Shown here: in pieces, positions 1 to 6,626 of the stretch
How positions within the stretch are numbered: the first letter of the stretch is position 1
Layout: every line of letters begins with the position of its first letter
DNA from: GCA-2746795 sp964643965
Lineage (GTDB): Bacteria > Chloroflexota > Anaerolineae > Promineifilales > Promineifilaceae
NCBI GenBank assembly: GCA_964643965.1
Contig: CAZXVH010000142.1
Location: 1 to 11,225 of the forward strand
DNA: 11,225 nucleotides
Reading direction: 5' to 3'
Notes under the pieces: model-generated
Told to the model about the DNA's origin: nothing
The model's input: the letters and a program-made list of their open reading frames with translations, nothing else
The model's database searches: none
Position numbers and translations under genes: made by a program

Positions 1-25
1 TCGGCCTGGATCGCCCTCAATCGCC

Positions 26-48
26 TTCGCCGAGGGTTAATCGGCGAA
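26..48. repeat. Perfect 8-bp inverted repeat
   Basis: TTCGCCGA (26-33) pairs with TCGGCGAA (41-48) across a 7-nt loop. There is no T-tract on either side, so it is not a convincing intrinsic terminator. It may be a chance or extragenic palindromic element. Confidence 0.4.
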
Positions 49-225
49 TGTCACCCAAAAGCCACCGTTTTTATGGATACGCATCCCGGCGAGCGGCAAA
101 GGAAAACCAAGCCCCCGCCCCGCCGCTCGCCGCCTGCCATCTACCAATCAGGCAGATAAAAAACGGCCCATTTCAGAAGTTTAACTTTTTCAAGCTATAC
201 ATTTCTTCTGAAAAAAGGTCTTTTT

Positions 226-286
226 TACCGCAGAGAGCGCGGAGAACGCGGAGTTTTTCTCTGGTGTTTTCTATCCTCCGCGGTTA
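226..286. repeat. Imperfect 60-nt palindromic element downstream of cas6
   Basis: The arms at 226-253 (starting TACCGCAGAG) and 259-286 (ending CCGCGGTTA) are imperfect reverse complements around a 5-T loop. The inner GAG/CTC and the outer CCGC/GCGG pair, and the middle is degenerate. It resembles a worn extragenic palindrome, and it could also mark the 3' end of the cas operon 55 nt past the cas6 stop. On the minus strand no U-run directly follows the stem, so a terminator call is weak. Confidence 0.4.
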
Positions 287-341
287 GTTTTTCAGCGAAC
301 TCATATAATTGTTAAGGTGCCGTCCAACTACCATCCCGTTC

Positions 342-1136
342 TCATCTCTTTCCTGAACTCTTTTCGGCCCGCCTATGCCAGGCCACCGCCCCCATCCCCA
401 TGGTCGTCTTCGAGCCGACGCCGCAATAGGAAGCCAATCGTCCCAACGACTGCCATAAACGAAGATAGACCTCGTCGTCTGCCACCGCCGCAAATTTCAC
501 GGCGCCCACAAACCCGGTAAATTTACCGCGAGCATTCACCGCCTGCTGCGCCGTGTGGATATGGTGCATCTGCGCGTAAATGTTTGCCTCACACCACATC
601 AACCAGTCTGACGGCAGTTGAATGGAGGGCGGGGCATACAGTCGCCACACAGCGGCCGGCCGGTCGAATACGTTCGCCGGGAGAGGCAGATGAAGCCGCC
701 GTGGGCCGCGCTTAAAAGCGGTAGGGGTGAGAAAGTGCAAGGTCAGGCTGCGCCGAGGCTCAAGCTGCAATAACTCCATAAATGATACCGGCTTGTCTTG
801 CCGCAGGGCCGTAATCTCGATCTGATGATTTCCCAGACGGATGGCATCGCCGGAAGCTTTGGCCTGTACCGCCGCCGCCTGGAACAAGGCGGCCGCCCGT
901 TCTTGGAAAGTGGCTACCCGCAGCCCGGTCAGCCTGCCCGTTTTTTCTGTGATCGGGGCCAGGGAAAATGGTTTCGGAGACGGATGCTCATGGAGCCAGG
1001 TGGTCTCCTCACTAGTCACGGCCGGCAGCAGGCTGCTAAACCATAGGCCATGAAGCTGGCTGCCGGTCACCGAGGATAATGTGACTGGCTTCTCTTCTAT
1101 CACCGATTCAAACGAAAGCTGAAATTGGGTGATCAT
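342..1136 (-). CDS. cas6: Cas6, CRISPR repeat-processing endoribonuclease
   Basis: Cas6 is a metal-independent RNase that cuts within each repeat of the pre-crRNA and leaves an 8-nt repeat-derived 5' tag for the type III complex. The protein is 264 residues, normal for a double ferredoxin-like Cas6. Near the N-terminus, residues 25-35 (GSQLHGLWFSS) place His29 where Cas6 proteins often carry the catalytic histidine. His49 is an alternative. The C-terminus carries the family's glycine-rich signature, YCGVGSKTTMGMG at 237-249. The ATG overlaps the stop of the CARF gene by 4 nt (ATGA), so the two are translationally coupled and this is the last gene of the operon. The family is clear; the choice of catalytic residue is inferred from position only. 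Confidence 0.88.
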   Translation of the reverse strand: MITQFQLSFESVIEEKPVTLSSVTGSQLHGLWFSSLLPAVTSEETTWLHEHPSPKPFSLAPITEKTGRLTGLRVATFQERAAALFQAAAVQAKASGDAIRLGNHQIEITALRQDKPVSFMELLQLEPRRSLTLHFLTPTAFKRGPRRLHLPLPANVFDRPAAVWRLYAPPSIQLPSDWLMWCEANIYAQMHHIHTAQQAVNARGKFTGFVGAVKFAAVADDEVYLRLWQSLGRLASYCGVGSKTTMGMGAVAWHRRAEKSSGKR

Positions 1137-2410
1137 GCGGCCGTTTCATCCAGCAGCGCGATCAGATCGCCCACAATCCGCCAGTCGGCGCGCTCTTTCC
1201 AATTAGCAGGCAGTTTAGCCCGGAACACGGCAATTCCCTTTTCCGTGGCCAGGTGGCGGGCATCGTCCTCTATTTCTGGCGTATTACTCACCAGCCAACC
1301 AACCACCTCACGCCGGCCGGTCTCTTTTTGCACAGCCGCCACCTTATTTGCCAGCCGTCTTACCTCTTTAATCACAATCGGTTTCTTTGCAGGATCATCG
1401 CCGATGCGCAGTTTGCATTCACACAGCAGCGCCTGCCGTAGTTCGGTCGCATCATGCCAGGGGTATACGGGGCGGACTTTTTTACAGGCATTGAGGAGGT
1501 CGGTTAAACGGCCGTGTCGCTCCATATATTCCAGCAGTTCTCGCACCATACCTGTCAGCCCCGCGCTTTCAAAATCCTCGTGGTTGACGCCCAGATCGTA
1601 ACACAATATTTTTAACTCACTCTTGTTAAAACTTTGCGCCAACAGCCCCCGAAACGTGGGCCGGTCTATCTTCTCTACCAGCTCTACAGCGCCGGGACGT
1701 GGCTTTTCTGCATAAACATCCACTTCCCCCAAATCTTTTTTATTGCGTAAATAAGCGGGCTGGAAACTGTAACGCACCTGCTGAAAATCATGTTTCTCCA
1801 TGAGGTGCGCCCCGGCCGCATACTCAAATAAACGCGCCCATAGATGTTTTGGCTCCTCTTTGAGGGCCAGGATAGGAATTTCCACCAGGGCGATCTGACT
1901 GTCGGCCGGATTCAAATAAAGCGCACGCTCCTTCGGTTCCATCGCCTTCAAACGGGCGATATGGCCCTGCGCGTCCAATTCCGGATCCAATACCTCCAAA
2001 TGATACAAATGCAGTCGGCCGGCAATTTTAGGGTCATGGAATGTGGCCTGCTGCACCGCCAACATCGCCGCCGCCGCCATGCTAGTGCGGCCGCCGGTGA
2101 GAACCAGGTCGATTTCATGATCCCGGCCGTACTCCTCCAGCCGTTTCCGCATAAACATCATGAACTGATTGGTCACCTGAGAATTAGCCAACTCGCTGGC
2201 ATTCACGGCCCGCAGCGGTTTATAGGTCGGCGGCGTTTCATCAGCTTCCAACGTCTCCCACACCATTTGCTCCACCTGGCGCGTGGCCGGCCCGGCCGTG
2301 GAAACCGTCACCACGGTGTCAATCGGCAGCCCCTCCCGCCGCAGCTTAAAATACGCCCCCGTCACCACTCCCGGCGACAGGCCCAATGTCGCTAATAGTA
2401 TTCTCTCCAT
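1133..2410 (-). CDS. CARF effector with a PD-(D/E)xK nuclease split by an inserted death-like (EAD) domain
   Basis: This is the likely cyclic-oligoadenylate-activated effector of the system (425 residues). Residues 1 to about 185 look like a CARF sensor of the NE0113-like type: ILLATLGLSPGVVT at 4-17 and TGGRTSM at 105-111. Residues 190-235 look like the first half of a restriction-endonuclease fold: helix FEYAAG with Glu196, then GEVDVY with Asp231. Residues from about 246 to 313 match the small helical effector-associated/death-like domains of bacterial conflict proteins (FN-SEL, CYDLGV, RELLEYMERHGR, ending near RP). The nuclease then resumes with LLCECKLR, where Glu331 and Lys333 form the ExK motif, followed by GWLVSNT and a helix like those after ExK in Mrr/Card1-type enzymes. 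Asp231 and Glu331 are 100 residues apart, instead of the usual 10-20. The ATG overlaps the preceding stop as TAATG. A longer frame starting at 2701 would overlap the upstream gene and was rejected. CARF is confident, the nuclease fairly so, and the EAD subfamily is not assigned. Confidence 0.75.
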   Translation of the reverse strand: MERILLATLGLSPGVVTGAYFKLRREGLPIDTVVTVSTAGPATRQVEQMVWETLEADETPPTYKPLRAVNASELANSQVTNQFMMFMRKRLEEYGRDHEIDLVLTGGRTSMAAAAMLAVQQATFHDPKIAGRLHLYHLEVLDPELDAQGHIARLKAMEPKERALYLNPADSQIALVEIPILALKEEPKHLWARLFEYAAGAHLMEKHDFQQVRYSFQPAYLRNKKDLGEVDVYAEKPRPGAVELVEKIDRPTFRGLLAQSFNKSELKILCYDLGVNHEDFESAGLTGMVRELLEYMERHGRLTDLLNACKKVRPVYPWHDATELRQALLCECKLRIGDDPAKKPIVIKEVRRLANKVAAVQKETGRREVVGWLVSNTPEIEDDARHLATEKGIAVFRAKLPANWKERADWRIVGDLIALLDETAA

Positions 2411-2730
2411 TACTTTGAATCCTTTGGGTAATACGTCATCAGACGAAAAGCCCAACTGGCCACCAGCACCGCCCGGTCGCGGGGCAGTCCCTGCAAGTGG
2501 TGTTCCCAGGCCCCGCCAATATGCTCCAGATAACCCCGGGTCTGGTTGCTGCGGATAAATGAAGACTTGGGCAGCCGCGCCAGTAAAATACGCACCTTGA
2601 GCGGGTCTCGTTCGCGGCGCATGTAGGTGACAATCTTGCCAAATTCGTTGCGGTCTACGTCCCGCGCCAGGTCGCGGGCCAGGGCGTCGGCCCGTCGCCA
2701 TTCCTCTCGCGTTAAATCATTCCGGCTCAT
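2410..2730 (-). CDS. Small conserved-looking helical protein between cas7d and the CARF effector
   Basis: This 106-residue protein has no function I can name. It is predicted to be helical throughout and is rich in Arg, with recognisable blocks RNEFGKIVTYMRRERD (about 27-42), LLARLPKSSFIRSNQTR (49-65) and WAFRLMTYY (93-101). It has no Cys clusters, membrane segment or signal peptide. I have an uncertain recollection of similar small proteins near type III loci. It starts at an ATG overlapping the cas7d stop (TGATG) and ends in a TAATG overlap with the CARF gene, so its translation is coupled on both sides. A TTG one codon upstream is a less likely start. Possible roles are an extra small subunit of the complex or a partner or modulator of the CARF nuclease. 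Both are guesses from position. Confidence 0.7.
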   Translation of the reverse strand: MSRNDLTREEWRRADALARDLARDVDRNEFGKIVTYMRRERDPLKVRILLARLPKSSFIRSNQTRGYLEHIGGAWEHHLQGLPRDRAVLVASWAFRLMTYYPKDSK

Positions 2731-3728
2731 CAATACACCCCCGTCGGCGCCGGCCGGTCGTTGGCCGGGTTGAGGATTTCGCGCAGCTTATCACGCTGGG
2801 CCGCCTGGATGAGCGTCTCGTTGGCGGCGGCGATATACCGCGCCAGGGAACTTTCCAATTCTTCATCTTGCAGCGCCACATCGCCGGCTTCATAGGTGGT
2901 AAAGGAGGCCGACTGGCGCAGCCGCATCTCCTGCGGCACAATTTTGATGCGCCCCATGGCCACCGGCTTGCCCCCGCCTACCGCCAGTTGAAAGCTGTTG
3001 TCCAACCCCAGGGCAAACAACAAAACGCCCAATTCCGCTTCCCCCAGGCCGGTAAACGCCGCCTGACCCTTCAGGTGGCTGCCCTCGGTCAATACCTCAA
3101 TGTAGGTGCCTTCCCGATGTTTGGCCGGTACGCCGTGAAAATAGAACTTGCGTCCTTTGAAATCCCGGCCATTGTCTTTGTAACTGCGTCCCTGGCGCGG
3201 CCGGGGCCGAAACAGGGCGGGCATGCGGGCAATAGCGGCGTTTGCCTGGCTTAAATCAACCACCGCGTCGCCAAAACTGACGCGCCCCAGGCGGCTCATC
3301 GCCCCAAAAATACCGCAGGCCGGGCAAAGCGTCGGCGGGCGGCAGCCCCGGTTTACGCCGCGAGGCAGATCCCGCTCGCGGGTGACGCCCACACAGGAGT
3401 GGGTGACAGCCTCTACCACTGACCGGGCCGCCCCTTTCAGGGTGGAGCCGGGGATGGCGGGCAGTTTCTGGCCGTTTACCGTCACTTTATACAGGTCACG
3501 CACCACGTTTTTGGCTCGCAGTCCCAGGTCTTCGGTGAGGGCGTAGCTGCCGGAACTGATGTGCAGCGGCGTTTCTACAACAATCTCAAAGAGAAGTTCG
3601 CCGGATAAGCCTTCTTGCAGGTGGAAGCTCTCATGACCGGGGCGGTGTTGTTTGTCGGTTTTTCCGGTGAACGGCACAAAATCAAAAGGTTTGGGGAATT
3701 CCGGTGGGTCGTAGCGCCTTCTACCCAT
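2730..3728 (-). CDS. cas7: Cas7-family RAMP subunit (cas7d), type III-D
   Basis: This is a backbone subunit that binds the crRNA within the Cas10 effector complex (332 residues). The RAMP hallmarks are visible: ETPLHISSG at 52-60, AIPGSTLKGAAR at 91-102 (the conserved PGS-KG turn) and a GGG loop at 250-252. A zinc-type cysteine set, C112, C129, C135 and C138 (CPACGIFG), sits in the thumb position. Asp78 lies about 14 residues before IPGS, where Csm3 proteins carry the aspartate that cuts target RNA. It could be catalytic, although the residues around it differ from classical Csm3. It has an N-terminal extension of about 40 residues (FPKPFDFVPF) and an extended C-terminus. The ATG overlaps the csx19 stop by 8 nt (ATGGGTAG), with AGGAGG six bases upstream. 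Confidence 0.85.
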   Translation of the reverse strand: MGRRRYDPPEFPKPFDFVPFTGKTDKQHRPGHESFHLQEGLSGELLFEIVVETPLHISSGSYALTEDLGLRAKNVVRDLYKVTVNGQKLPAIPGSTLKGAARSVVEAVTHSCVGVTRERDLPRGVNRGCRPPTLCPACGIFGAMSRLGRVSFGDAVVDLSQANAAIARMPALFRPRPRQGRSYKDNGRDFKGRKFYFHGVPAKHREGTYIEVLTEGSHLKGQAAFTGLGEAELGVLLFALGLDNSFQLAVGGGKPVAMGRIKIVPQEMRLRQSASFTTYEAGDVALQDEELESSLARYIAAANETLIQAAQRDKLREILNPANDRPAPTGVY

Positions 3729-4269
3729 GGTTGGCCTCCTTAGCGCGATTGGCGCTCAACCCCACAAAGCGGGTAAAGCGGATCACGCCTGCTTCCCGGT
3801 AGCGCCGCGCCTCGACGCGAACCAGCGGCTTATCTGAACCGCCGCCGGTTACGGGATAGTTTAAACTGGCTTCGATTTGGGCTGTCACCCACTCATTGGG
3901 CGCCTTATCGTCCGCGCCCATTAAGCTGGACCAATGATCGCCCCACAAGTAAATCAGTTCCGCTTCATCAACGGTCAGGGCGGGCAGCGGCTGCCAGAGG
4001 GAAGCGTCCAGATGGGGTGGGGGCTGTTCGCCGCTGATGAGGAGGTCATAACGGCCGTTCTTATCCTCATCCCAGCGTATCTCCCACTCACGGCCAAAGG
4101 CCCGGCCGTGCGCCGCCAATTGTGCTGGTCGCCAGGCTTCAAACTGGATATGCGTGGGGCTGTGGTGGATAACGGCCGTTAAGCCGCCGTCGAACGCATC
4201 CAATACCGCCTCCCGCTCCGCCTCACTCAGCCCAGCGCGATAATAGGCATATCCTCTTTGCTCAGCCAT
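3721..4269 (-). CDS. csx19: Csx19, type III-D signature accessory protein
   Basis: Csx19 is found almost only in type III-D loci and its biochemical role is not established. The 182-residue product has the family's scattered motifs: RAFGREWEIRW at 56-66, YLWG at 107-110, an invariant-looking Trp127, YPV at 138-140, then a closing RRYREAG and FTRFVGL at 165-171. I see no catalytic motif. The start is the ATG at 4269, which overlaps the cas7c stop by 8 nt (ATGGCTGA) and follows GGAGGGGG at a normal distance. The longer frame from 4317 would add 16 residues (CSRGGG-like) and lacks support. Position between two cas7 genes is typical of III-D1. Its gene contains two copies of the AACGGCCGTT palindrome, in different reading frames. 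Confidence 0.82.
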   Translation of the reverse strand: MAEQRGYAYYRAGLSEAEREAVLDAFDGGLTAVIHHSPTHIQFEAWRPAQLAAHGRAFGREWEIRWDEDKNGRYDLLISGEQPPPHLDASLWQPLPALTVDEAELIYLWGDHWSSLMGADDKAPNEWVTAQIEASLNYPVTGGGSDKPLVRVEARRYREAGVIRFTRFVGLSANRAKEANHG

Positions 4270-5278
4270 GGGGCGTCCCCCTCCACGACTGCACGAACTC
4301 GGCCCAATAAGGCACACAAGTACGCCACAAGCCGTTGATGGCCTGGCCCGCTCCGGTCACAGCTACCCGGCCATATCTGCCATCCTCTTCCGAATCCAGC
4401 GTCCAGCCGTCTGGGAGCGCCGCCGCTTCTTCGGGGAAATAATCATAGCGCTTCGCTTCGTCACTATCGCTCAGAAACGTGCTGACGCCCAACAGCGACT
4501 GCTGCAAATCATGGCCCGCCGCTTCCGCCCGAAAACGGCCGGGATACGCCACTTCAGCCCGGTTATAGTCAACGGCTACCCGCCCCAGGCCACGTGATTT
4601 GGCAAACCCAATCGGAACCCGCCCCTGCCCCAGATCACGCAGGACAATAGCCAGCAGTCCCAACTGCCACAACTGGAAGTTAGAGAGCGTCAACGTGCCT
4701 TGAAAAGCGCCCTTCGTCACCACTTCCAGATTAAACGGCCCCACCGCGACCGCCCCGGACACCCGGTCAATCGCCACGCCGTCTCGCTCTTCCGTCTCGT
4801 TGGCTTCCTCAAACCAGGTCATCCTCTCCGGCTCCAGCGGATCCAAGGGGTAGGCGTCGCTCAGGCGCAGGTGGGAGGCCAGCGAGGTATGGCCAAACGT
4901 GCGGCAAATAGGACAGGCCAGGCGGTGTTTATCCGCCTGCTCCCCTTTTTTATCCAGGTATTTGCCGCAGTAATAATCAGTGCGTCCGGGGCTGGCGCTG
5001 GTTCCCAAGGGGTTGCAGCTAAAAGGTGGGAAATGCGTTCCTTTTTCTTCGCCCAGGGTGCGGGCTACTTTTTCGGCGTAACTGCGCAGGGTCCCTTTCA
5101 GGCTGGAGCCGGGCAGGTAAACGGTGCTGTTCCCCAGGCCACTATGATGGGTGCGCACAAAGTTCATATCCAGCAGGGTGGGATCCGCGCCGCTTTCTTG
5201 CCCGGATTTTATGAGCAGCGGTCCCTGGGGCCGGATGGTGAAGGATAATGTGAATTCGTTAAAACGCCGCTTATGCAT
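4262..5278 (-). CDS. cas7: Cas7-family RAMP subunit (cas7c), with C-terminal extension
   Basis: A crRNA-binding backbone subunit of 338 residues, longer than a plain Csm3. The RAMP motifs are LLIKSG at 21-26, YLPGSSLKGTLR at 54-65 and the glycine-rich KSRGLGRV at 227-234. Cysteines C88, C104, C122 and C125 (CPICRTFG) form a probable zinc site. Asp37 in LLDMNFVRT aligns best with the RNase aspartate of Csm3, so this subunit is likely able to cut target RNA. Residues from about 240 to 338 extend beyond the usual RAMP core and I recognise nothing in them. The preferred start is the ATG at 5278, which overlaps the cas7b stop by 8 nt (ATGCATAA) and follows a G-rich ribosome site. A GTG at 5299 would add only seven residues and is less likely. 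Confidence 0.85.
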   Translation of the reverse strand: MHKRRFNEFTLSFTIRPQGPLLIKSGQESGADPTLLDMNFVRTHHSGLGNSTVYLPGSSLKGTLRSYAEKVARTLGEEKGTHFPPFSCNPLGTSASPGRTDYYCGKYLDKKGEQADKHRLACPICRTFGHTSLASHLRLSDAYPLDPLEPERMTWFEEANETEERDGVAIDRVSGAVAVGPFNLEVVTKGAFQGTLTLSNFQLWQLGLLAIVLRDLGQGRVPIGFAKSRGLGRVAVDYNRAEVAYPGRFRAEAAGHDLQQSLLGVSTFLSDSDEAKRYDYFPEEAAALPDGWTLDSEEDGRYGRVAVTGAGQAINGLWRTCVPYWAEFVQSWRGTPHG

Positions 5279-6179
5279 CTTGCACCCCCCAGTTCTCACG
5301 CAGGTCAGCGCGTAGAGCCGTTATTTTGCCCAAACGGGCGGCCTCGTCTACCGGCAGCCTGTCGCCGCTGACCAGGAAATCGATCAAACCCGAACCGCCG
5401 GCTGGAATTTCCTGGCAGTCGGTAATCGTCAACTGCACCTGACCCAGGCCACGGCTGGAACCGCCGCCCAGCGTCACTAATTTCTTTTCAAAGGCTCGCA
5501 GCCCCAGCAAAACCAGCCCTTTGTCGGCGTCGCTGCCGTTTTCCACAATGACTTCGCAATGAAAACGGGTACCAGCGGGCACAGCTTCGGTTGTGTACAA
5601 ACGGCTGTCTGCCGCTGTTTCCGTATCCCGATCAATAGACACCCCATGACGCACCTGGTACGCCCCGTACCATTGGCCGTCGGCGCTCAGTTCATCCGGC
5701 GCCAACTTGAAGTCAGGAATGACCACTTTGGCCGCCAGCCCGGTAGAGCCAAACACCCGGCACACCACGCAGGTCTCTTCCAGATAAATTTGATCCAGAT
5801 AACGGCCGTCTTCGGTCGAGGGGTTGGCGTCTTGCTCCCGTAAAAACGCGACCCTGGCTTTCAGCGCCTCATTACGCAGCGTGGTGGGACAGTGCGGCTG
5901 GCTGCCAGGTGGATCATCGTCGTAATCGGCAAAAGTGACACAGAGGCAGGCCAGCTCTTCGTTCATGGTACGCAGCAGGCTTTCTACCTGGGAACGCAGC
6001 ACTCCCTTAAACGAAGAGCCGGGGATGTAGGGGTAGCCCAGCGCGTCTTTCACCACCGTGATGTCGGCTGTGCCCATGTCATCGCTGCCGCCCGCGCCGA
6101 TGCGCAGCGGCGTCACCAGTTCCAGAATGCCTTGAATGGTTAAACGGCCGTTAAAACGTGCAAAATCGTTGGTTCTCAT
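5271..6179 (-). CDS. cas7: Cas7-family RAMP subunit (cas7b), Csm3-like with intact candidate RNase Asp
   Basis: A Csm3-like backbone subunit of 302 residues. The N-terminal RAMP strand LELVTPLRIGAGGSDD (18-34) is followed by TADITVVKD, whose Asp39 sits where Csm3 carries its catalytic aspartate. Then come YIPGSSFKGVLR at 51-62 and GGGSSRGLGQV at 238-248. C78, C80, C97, C137 and C140 (CVVCRVFG) offer zinc ligands. HGVSIDRDTETAADSRLYTTEAV (178-200) is a conserved RAMP block (GV-IDR). Target-RNA cleavage is the likely activity, every few bases along the crRNA. It starts 12 nt after the cas11 stop with AGGAGG five bases before the ATG, making this the only non-overlapping junction among the genes between cas7a and cas6. 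Confidence 0.88.
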   Translation of the reverse strand: MRTNDFARFNGRLTIQGILELVTPLRIGAGGSDDMGTADITVVKDALGYPYIPGSSFKGVLRSQVESLLRTMNEELACLCVTFADYDDDPPGSQPHCPTTLRNEALKARVAFLREQDANPSTEDGRYLDQIYLEETCVVCRVFGSTGLAAKVVIPDFKLAPDELSADGQWYGAYQVRHGVSIDRDTETAADSRLYTTEAVPAGTRFHCEVIVENGSDADKGLVLLGLRAFEKKLVTLGGGSSRGLGQVQLTITDCQEIPAGGSGLIDFLVSGDRLPVDEAARLGKITALRADLRENWGVQDA

Positions 6180-6191
6180 CCATGCCTCCTT

Positions 6192-6626
6192 TTAGGCCGC
6201 GCCCCGCTTCTTATAGTAGAAGTAACGGCGCAGATAGCCCAGGTAGAGCCGGGTCATCTTCATCCAGATGCGGTCTATTTCCAATTCGCCGCGGCTGCCC
6301 TCAGGCGCCAGCGTACTGGCTGTGCCCCGCAAACCGTCCAGAACTGTGATAATCTGCTCGCCAAAAACAGGGCCAGTACCTGTGCGCCGCCGCCAGGAAG
6401 AGCCGGTTGTGTCCCGGCCAATCTGGTAGCGAATGTAATTTTTCACCACTTCCACGCTGTCTGTTTCCTGGGCCACACTCAGCAGGTTTTGAATCTGGCT
6501 GAGTTCCATTTTGCTTTCCCAGATGCGGGATGCCTCCAGCATGGTTTGCATGTCACGCAAGATGCTGTTGAGCTGCTCATCAATCGCCTGATTGATTTTT
6601 AATTCGCGCTGCATGGTTGTACTCAT
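6192..6626 (-). CDS. cas11: Cas11-type small subunit of the III-D complex
   Basis: A predicted all-helical 144-residue protein in the position of the III-D small subunit, between csx10 and a cas7. By analogy with Csm2/Cmr5 it should line the inner filament and contact the target strand. Visible blocks are ESKMELSQIQNLLSVAQETD (37-56), VEVVKNYIRYQIGRD (58-72) and a basic C-terminal helix with LYLGYLRRYFYYKKRG (127-142). It has no cysteines or catalytic motif. The start is the ATG at 6626, which forms an ATGA overlap with the csx10 stop and has AGGAGGT nine bases upstream. The longer frame from 6659 would add 11 residues running through that ribosome site. The assignment is mainly by position, size and helical character. 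Confidence 0.75.
   Translation of the reverse strand: MSTTMQRELKINQAIDEQLNSILRDMQTMLEASRIWESKMELSQIQNLLSVAQETDSVEVVKNYIRYQIGRDTTGSSWRRRTGTGPVFGEQIITVLDGLRGTASTLAPEGSRGELEIDRIWMKMTRLYLGYLRRYFYYKKRGAA

Larger units (their letters stand above)
1..341. other. Left flank, no gene confidently identified
   Basis: This stretch lies downstream of cas6 in transcription terms and holds no gene I can support. Plus-strand frame 1 is open from the left edge to a TAA at 157-159 (52 codons, rich in Arg and Pro at its end). It could be the tail of a neighbouring gene, but I recognise no family and such an open run is common in GC-rich DNA. A perfect 8-bp inverted repeat (26-33 with 41-48, 7-nt loop) and a larger imperfect palindrome (226-286) are present. 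A run of six A, GGTC and six T (211-226) is a short near-palindrome. Confidence 0.4.

Noticed and set aside
1..159. 3' end of a plus-strand gene entering from the left edge
   Set aside because: Only 52 open codons, no recognisable family and Arg/Pro-rich composition; kept as a remark in the left-flank entry.
211..286. Intrinsic terminator for the cas operon
   Set aside because: The palindrome is imperfect and on the minus strand is followed by A residues, and the later T-run comes after a separate weak stem. Not strong enough to call.
1125..1601. Plus-strand open frame of 158 codons and several others opposite the cas genes (for example 1844-2395, 4700-5248, 7622-8224, 9747-10361)
   Set aside because: They lie antisense to well-supported cas genes, have no recognisable domains or ribosome sites, and are expected in GC-rich coding DNA.
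2411..2701. N-terminal extension of the CARF gene by 97 residues
   Set aside because: It overlaps the whole 106-residue gene in another frame, is Pro/Arg/Gly-rich low-quality sequence, and the CARF fold begins exactly at the ATG at 2410 that overlaps the preceding stop.
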